Positions 59,714-64,000 of a DNA stretch of 64,000 nt are shown piece after piece (the first letter of the stretch is position 1; every line of letters begins with the position of its first letter). The position numbers and the translations under genes are program-made. Source of the stretch: Paenibacillus_AA sp045062745 (GTDB taxonomy: Bacteria > Bacillota > Bacilli > Paenibacillales > NBRC-103111). The stretch covers positions 124,001 to 188,000 of the forward strand of contig NZ_JBJGED010000010.1 of assembly GCF_045062745.1 (NCBI RefSeq), given 5' to 3'. The notes beneath the pieces were generated by a model. It saw nothing but the letters and a program-made list of their open reading frames with translations. It searched no databases and was not told where the DNA came from.

Positions 59714-60616
59714 TCATTTTATTGAATGAAGCGATACGTTCCGGCACCGGTCCCGATAATGTGCGGGGGAATCGTTCATCAGCTCCCGGAACGTCCGGGT
59801 AAAGTAGTGCACGGAGCCGAAGCCGGTCGCCTCGGCGATGGCCTTGATTGACATGTCGGTGCGCGTCAGCAGCTCGACCGCCTGGCGGATCCGCTGCCCG
59901 CGGACATAGCCGGTGAACGACTCGCGGATGCCGGAGGCGAACAGCCGAGACAAGTGCCGCGGCGAGACGTTCAGGTAAGCGGCCACCTTGGCGAGCGACA
60001 GCTCGTCGTCGTCGACGTTGTCCGCCACATACAGCTTCGCTTGCTTCAGCAGCTGCGCGTAGGCGGACGGGCGACGCGCCGCCGTGCCCGTCTCCGCAAC
60101 CGGTGCGCCTTCGCCGAACTGCCCGGCGAAGGCGAAGAGCAGCGCGCCGGCCAGCTCCGGCAGCGCGGACTCGGACAACGCCGGGCCGTCGTCCGGCAGC
60201 ATGAGCGAGCGCCACAGCTGCGCGGCCGGCGTCCGATCCGCCGCCGGTACGCAGACGGCGCCCGATTCCGCCAGAGCCTGCATCGCGGCCCGGGCCCCTT
60301 CGCCGCTCAACGCCTCGTCCAGATCGTATGCGACGTAGAGCAGCTGTGTGCCGGGCTCATTGACGATCTGGTGTACGATACCCGGCCGGGAAATAAACAT
60401 CGTACCCGTACGGATCGCATATCGGGCCTCGCCTTCCGAGTACGTCCCTTCGCCCTCCAGGACGTAGCAAGCCTCGAAGAAGGAATGTTTATGCGGGGCG
60501 TTAGAACGGTGGTTCTCTTGCACCCCCCAGTAGTGCACGATGAATGAGGCGCCGGGAGTCCGGGGCAGCAGGGCGAACTGGCCCAGCCGACGCTCACTTT
60601 CTTTCCAGCGGTACAT
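59714..60616 (-). CDS. AraC-family transcriptional regulator
   Basis: A 300-residue regulator: cupin (HKHSFFEACYVLEGEGTYSEGEARYAIRTGTMFISRPGIVHQI) and AraC HTH (ELSLAKVAAYLNVSPRHLSRLFASGIRESFTGYVRGQRIRQAVELLTRTDMSIKAIAEATGFGSVHYFTRTFRELMNDSPAHYRD). The start is ATG 60616 behind AAAGGAG; the longer frame overlaps the opposite promoter. It is divergent from a phytanoyl-CoA dioxygenase-like gene and upstream of the SIS gene, and likely controls both. Confidence 0.92.
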   Translation of the reverse strand: MYRWKESERRLGQFALLPRTPGASFIVHYWGVQENHRSNAPHKHSFFEACYVLEGEGTYSEGEARYAIRTGTMFISRPGIVHQIVNEPGTQLLYVAYDLDEALSGEGARAAMQALAESGAVCVPAADRTPAAQLWRSLMLPDDGPALSESALPELAGALLFAFAGQFGEGAPVAETGTAARRPSAYAQLLKQAKLYVADNVDDDELSLAKVAAYLNVSPRHLSRLFASGIRESFTGYVRGQRIRQAVELLTRTDMSIKAIAEATGFGSVHYFTRTFRELMNDSPAHYRDRCRNVSLHSIK

Positions 60617-60749
60617 ACGCGGGAACACTCCTTTCTTGGCGATATGGCGCGAAAAGACAAAAGTATGGCACGATCCGCCAAAGACGGACAAGCCGATTAA
60701 CCGCATAATGAAGCTATTCAATCCATTCCTTCGCAGGGGAGGTCTTAAC

Positions 60750-61532
60750 ATGATTAGAGCACAAGATGCAGATTTCTACAAGGAGCAAGGGTATTTGTTA
60801 GTGAAGGGGGTTTTCAACTCCGAAGAGGTCAAAGAGATGCGCGAAGCTGTCGAGCGGATCATCCTTCGCGCGGCGGCCGCCAACAAGGACCACAATCACG
60901 CCTGGCAGGGCGATTATTTGCCTCCGGAGCAGCTGAAGAAGCTCGTGCTGAAGGGCTTCCACGACGTACATTACCACGATGCGTCTTTCTTGCGCGCCAT
61001 CGTGCATGCCAACATGACCTCCGTGTTGGCTCAATTGATCGGCCCGAACGTGCAGCTCCATCATTCCAAAATGCTGGTCAAGCCGCCGGAAAACGGAGCC
61101 GCCTTCCCGATGCACCAGGATTACCCGTATTTCCCTCACGAGAAGCACACGATGCTGGCGGCCAGCGTCCATCTGGACGATGCCGATGTCGACAACGGCT
61201 GTCTTCACGTCATCCCAGGGTCGCACCGGCAAGGGGCGATGCCGCATGTCGGCAAGCATTATCTGGATGCGAAGCAATATCCGGTTTCCTCAGGGATTGC
61301 TTGTCCGGCCGAAGCGGGAGATGTGCTGTTCTTCAACTATTTGACCGTTCATGGCTCACCGGCGAACCGCAGCGAACGGACTCGGCGCAATGTGCTGTTC
61401 CAGTATCGCAGCGCGGACGACTTCCCGACGGAGCAAGTGCATTTTGACTGGGGCATGGGGCTCATGGTGTGCGGGGAAAATCCGTATTTCGAACGGGCAA
61501 GGCCGGATTATCGCATCGTGCAGCATGCTTAA
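60750..61532 (+). CDS. Phytanoyl-CoA dioxygenase-family (PhyH) protein
   Basis: A 260-residue Fe(II)/2-oxoglutarate oxygenase. Metal triad HQD in MHQDYPYFPH and the distal His in TVHGSPANRSERTRRN, where the Arg binds 2-oxoglutarate; CLHVIPGSHRQG is the family signature. N-terminal DADFYKEQGYLLVKGVF is typical. ATG 60750 follows GGGGAGGT; the longer frame from 60540 overlaps the opposite AraC gene. Substrate unknown; Paenibacillaceae carry many such genes beside AraC regulators. Confidence 0.9.
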   Translation: MIRAQDADFYKEQGYLLVKGVFNSEEVKEMREAVERIILRAAAANKDHNHAWQGDYLPPEQLKKLVLKGFHDVHYHDASFLRAIVHANMTSVLAQLIGPNVQLHHSKMLVKPPENGAAFPMHQDYPYFPHEKHTMLAASVHLDDADVDNGCLHVIPGSHRQGAMPHVGKHYLDAKQYPVSSGIACPAEAGDVLFFNYLTVHGSPANRSERTRRNVLFQYRSADDFPTEQVHFDWGMGLMVCGENPYFERARPDYRIVQHA

Positions 61533-61642
61533 AGCATAGAGGAGGACAACCGGGCATCCGCGCTGAAGCGGGTGCTTTTTCCTTGCTTTTGTACTAAACT
61601 GGAAAATGAGAGAGAATCGAAGCGATAGAGGAGTGGAGCATA

Positions 61643-62062
61643 TTGGCAAAATGGCAGGGTGCGGCAGGCGTTTGTGTCAAGGACGGGCTTCTATTGATGG
61701 TGCTGCAGGGCAAGCCGGAGGAGGAGAAGCGGTGGTCCGTCCCGTCCGGCGGGATGGAGCCCGGGGAGACGCTGGAGATGTGCTGCGTGCGGGAAGTGCT
61801 GGAGGAGACGGGCTACGAGGTGCGGGTTGTGCGGCCGGTGCATGAGAAGCGGGGGAGCTATGCCAGTATCGATACGGAGTTCAGCGTCACGTATTATCTC
61901 GTCGAGATCACGGGCGGGAGACCGACGATTCAAGATCCGGACGGGTTGATCTACGAGATTGCGTGGAAGTCGCAGGAAGAGCTTCGGCAGCTGCCGCTCA
62001 GCTTCGAGGAAGACCGGCCTTTGCTGCTGAGCTGGGCGGGCGGTCGAGAGGAGTCGGCATGA
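61643..62062 (+). CDS. Nudix hydrolase
   Basis: A 139-residue Nudix protein with a complete box, GGMEPGETLEM..REVLEETGYEV. The start is TTG 61643 behind GGAG. Its stop overlaps the start of the aminoglycoside-phosphotransferase-like gene (ATGA), so the two are co-translated. Substrate unknown. Confidence 0.9.
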   Translation: MAKWQGAAGVCVKDGLLLMVLQGKPEEEKRWSVPSGGMEPGETLEMCCVREVLEETGYEVRVVRPVHEKRGSYASIDTEFSVTYYLVEITGGRPTIQDPDGLIYEIAWKSQEELRQLPLSFEEDRPLLLSWAGGREESA

Positions 62063-62997
62063 CGGGGGCGATGAAGGAGGAGCGAGTGCCGGAGCTTCCG
62101 GAGCGGGTTCACAATTGGATTCGCCAGTCCGTGAGCCCGGATGCGGCGATCCACTCCGCCGAGCGGCTGCAGGGCAGTACCTCGTCGACGCTCCATGCGG
62201 TGAAGCTCCGGCTGAACGGGACCGTGCAAGAAGTGGTGGTCCGCCAATACGACAATGCGAAGTGGCTGGAAGAGGAGCCTGACGTCCCTCATCATGAAGC
62301 CGACAGCCTCCGCTGGGCGAACCGAGCGGGGTTGCCCGCACCTCAGCTGCTCGCGTTCGATCCGACCGGAGCAGAGTGCGGCATGCCGGCGCTGCTCATG
62401 TCCCGGCAGCCCGGCTCCGTATGGCTGCTGCCGGCGGACATGGAGGCGTGGGTGCACGGTCTGGCGGAGATGTCGGCCCGAATCCACCGCACGCCCACGG
62501 ACGGCTTCCCGTGGACTTACTATACATACCAAGATCCGGCCACGATCGGCCGGCAAACATGGTCGCGCTGCCCGGACGTATGGGACGCCGCAATGCGGTA
62601 TGCCGCCGGGACGAGGCCCCAGCCTCCGGAGCGGTTCCTGCACCGGGATTACCACCCGGGCAATGTGCTGTGGACAGACGGCCGTGTCAGCGGCGTCGTC
62701 GATTGGCCCAGCGCATGTATCGGTCCGGCCGGAGTCGACGTCGGCCACTGCCGCGTCAACCTGGTCGAGCTGTTCGGCGTCGAGACGGCCGACGCCTACT
62801 TGCGAGCTTACGAGCACTTTGCGGGACCGTCGTTCCAATACGACCCTTATTGGGATATCGACGCCTTGGTCAATATCCTGTACGGCGAGCCGCAGGTGTA
62901 TCCGGGCTGGGCTCCGTTCGGCGTGACCGGCTTGACCGATTCGCTCCTGCGGGCGCGGCTAGACGATTATGTGTGCAGCCTCATGGCACGTATATGA
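62059..62997 (+). CDS. Aminoglycoside phosphotransferase (APH)-family kinase
   Basis: A 312-residue protein-kinase-like phosphotransferase. Catalytic loop FLHRDYHPGNVLW (HxDxxxxN) and metal site VVDWPSACIGPAGVDVGH (DW in place of DFG). Probably acts on a small metabolite or antibiotic; resistance cannot be inferred. ATG 62059 follows AGAGGAG. Coupled to the Nudix gene upstream. Confidence 0.9.
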   Translation: MTGAMKEERVPELPERVHNWIRQSVSPDAAIHSAERLQGSTSSTLHAVKLRLNGTVQEVVVRQYDNAKWLEEEPDVPHHEADSLRWANRAGLPAPQLLAFDPTGAECGMPALLMSRQPGSVWLLPADMEAWVHGLAEMSARIHRTPTDGFPWTYYTYQDPATIGRQTWSRCPDVWDAAMRYAAGTRPQPPERFLHRDYHPGNVLWTDGRVSGVVDWPSACIGPAGVDVGHCRVNLVELFGVETADAYLRAYEHFAGPSFQYDPYWDIDALVNILYGEPQVYPGWAPFGVTGLTDSLLRARLDDYVCSLMARI

Positions 62998-63037
62998 ACC
63001 TTGCGGCGCTCAAACCAAATAATAGGAGTGTGCACCT

Positions 63038-63346
63038 ATGCCTAGATACGAGCATCTAGTCTCGTTCAAGTTCAAAGACCCGCTGCCGGCTGTGAAGGAG
63101 CAGGAGCTGCTGGACACGCTGAGGTCGTTCAAGGGCCGTATTCCCGGAATCGTGGAAGTGACGGCCGGTGTGAACGTAACCGAAGAAACGGACAATATCC
63201 ACGGGTACACGTTAGGACTGCGCGTTACGTTCGAAGACCGGGAATCGCTTCGCACCTACGGGCCGCATCCGGTTCATCAGCATTTCGTAAGCTTGCTGGA
63301 AGGGCTGCTGGACAATGTCGTCGTCATCGACTACCCCATTTTATAA
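63038..63346 (+). CDS. Dabb-family (stress-responsive A/B barrel) protein
   Basis: A 102-residue dimeric ferredoxin-like barrel: YEHLVSFKFKDPLPAVKEQELLDTLRSFKGRIPGIVEVTAGVNVTEE, then YTLGLRVTFEDRESLRTYGPHPVHQHF with the conserved His. It follows the APH gene by 40 bp. Its end overlaps the convergent HxlR gene by 6 bp. Role unknown. Confidence 0.9.
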   Translation: MPRYEHLVSFKFKDPLPAVKEQELLDTLRSFKGRIPGIVEVTAGVNVTEETDNIHGYTLGLRVTFEDRESLRTYGPHPVHQHFVSLLEGLLDNVVVIDYPIL

Positions 63347-63736
63347 GGAGGCCGCCTCAGGCTCCGGGAAGTCGTTCCACCGGGCTGCCCACTTGGTCAT
63401 CTCCATCAGGGCAGCCTTGAAGTCTTGCCCCTTCTCCGTTAGCGAATATTCCACCGAGACCGGCACGGTCGGAATAACCCGGCGATTGACGATGCCGTTC
63501 TTCTCCAGATGCCGGAGCGTGTCGGTCAGCGATTGCGTCTTGATCAAGGCGGCGTCGCGCTGCAGCTGCTTGAACCGCTTCGGCCCTTCCTGCAGCTCAG
63601 CGATGACCAGGAACGCCCATTTCGCGCCCAGAATCGTAAGGACATGGCAAATATGATGATCGTTCGACGCCTTTCCTTCGGCCTTCACTACGACCTTCGC
63701 TTCAGCATTCCCTTCCTGCAAGTTCTCGTTCTCCAT
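63341..63736 (-). CDS. HxlR/YodB-family regulator
   Basis: A 131-residue winged-helix regulator: HICHVLTILGAKWAFLVIAELQEGPKRFKQLQRDAALIKTQSLTDTLRHLEKNGIVNRRVIPTVPVSVEYSLTEKG. One Cys (ICHVL) lies near the position of the thiol sensor Cys6 of YodB. ATG 63736 follows GGAGGG. The site TTATTAGTAAGTAATA overlaps its 5' region, and the same word lies before the YceI gene at 35.4 kb. The divergent MFS gene carries another palindrome. Confidence 0.9.
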   Translation of the reverse strand: MENENLQEGNAEAKVVVKAEGKASNDHHICHVLTILGAKWAFLVIAELQEGPKRFKQLQRDAALIKTQSLTDTLRHLEKNGIVNRRVIPTVPVSVEYSLTEKGQDFKAALMEMTKWAARWNDFPEPEAASL

Positions 63737-63750
63737 CGTAATCCCTCCTG

Positions 63751-63770
63751 CTATTACTTACTAATAATTA
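63751..63770 (-). promoter_or_regulatory. Putative HxlR autoregulatory site
   Basis: On the minus strand AATTATTAGTAAGTAATAG, about 20 bp upstream of the HxlR start. Confidence 0.5.
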
Positions 63771-63811
63771 GTTGATCCAAATATCGTGACTATGTCCATT
63801 TACATTGCCTC

Positions 63812-63841
63812 CTTACATTATGTAAGCAACCCCCTTATAAT
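63812..63841 (+). promoter_or_regulatory. Promoter and palindromic operator of the MFS gene
   Basis: CTTACAT-T-ATGTAAG (63812-63826) is a perfect palindrome overlapping TTACAT (-35), followed after 17 bp by TATAAT (63836-63841). The layout indicates repression, probably by the HxlR protein next door. Confidence 0.68.
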
Positions 63842-63922
63842 GTCAATCAACGGCCGACGCATGTGCTAGCCATGCGGGCTACGCTCTCCGGAGCGAGTTG
63901 ACGTTGGAAAGGGAGATGCACC

Positions 63923-64000
63923 ATGTACAAACCATTTCAAATCTATATGCTTGCCCTAGGGGGCTTCTTAACCGCCGTAGCCGAACTGGTGGTAGCCGGC
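63923..64000 (+). CDS. MFS transporter, 5' end only
   Basis: The first 26 codons are present: MYKPFQIYMLALGGFLTAVA and on to the window end. ATG 63923 follows AAAGGGAG. The first hydrophobic helix and its AELVVAG ending match the start of DHA1-type MFS efflux proteins. Divergent from the HxlR regulator, its likely controller. Confidence 0.65.
   Translation, partial: MYKPFQIYMLALGGFLTAVAELVVAG

Overview
The window reads as chromosome of a GC-rich, endospore-forming Firmicute of the Paenibacillaceae (Paenibacillus/Cohnella-like). Reasons: strong AGGAGG-type ribosome binding sites, many CUT1-type sugar-binding lipoproteins and AraC regulators, a Bacillus-type desaturase-DesK-DesR lipid thermostat, a CdaS-type diadenylate cyclase, a YkoEDC thiamine-precursor transporter under a TPP riboswitch, and DAP-type MurE. 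The genus is an inference. I found no rRNA, tRNA, CRISPR or prophage.

Layout. 1-6.8 kb: end of a DUF4091 glycosidase-like protein, two orphan sugar-binding lipoproteins, nagA. 6.9-9.1 kb: an IS1595-like element whose left end is iterated, followed by an array of 51-bp repeats. 9.2-15.1 kb: aminotransferase, Nudix protein, PNPOx-fold protein divergent from a MocR regulator, psd, and a small Cys-rich protein behind a c-di-GMP-I riboswitch. 15.2-20 kb: CE7 esterase, then TPP riboswitch-ykoE-ykoD-ykoC-tenA. 20-26.4 kb: Nudix, methyltransferase, XRE regulator, DHA2 exporter divergent from its TetR regulator, and an RHH protein paired with a second DNA sliding clamp. 26.5-36 kb: AlkD-like protein, WG-repeat protein, murE-HTH-def, sirtuin, MFS, lipoprotein, CdaS, YceI. 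36-41.4 kb: pirin, des-desK-desR, and a MurA paralogue with Asp in place of the catalytic Cys. 41.6-46.6 kb: AraC regulator, sugar dehydrogenase and isomerase, a second 51-bp array, hisC, a third 51-bp array. 46.6-54.1 kb: a galactonate-type sugar-acid locus (dgoD, ABC importer, AraC, isomerase, 2-hydroxyacid dehydrogenase). 54-57.3 kb: small proteins, an EEP nuclease-like protein, and a second histidyl-tRNA synthetase behind a His-rich leader peptide and attenuator. 57.3-64 kb: CapA lipoprotein, SIS sugar isomerase, AraC, phytanoyl-CoA dioxygenase, Nudix-APH pair, Dabb protein, HxlR regulator, start of an MFS gene.

Most interesting: (1) a classical E. coli-style histidine attenuator (leader peptide with three His codons, mutually exclusive hairpins, terminator) before a histidyl-tRNA synthetase in a Gram-positive, where T-boxes are the rule; (2) three intergenic arrays built on a 51-bp unit, two of one sequence family 38 kb apart, one abutting an IS whose terminal repeat shares the word GGATAGTGGC with the units; (3) a c-di-GMP riboswitch-terminator controlling only a 76-residue Cys-rich protein; (4) a MurA paralogue with a Cys-to-Asp change expected to give fosfomycin insensitivity.
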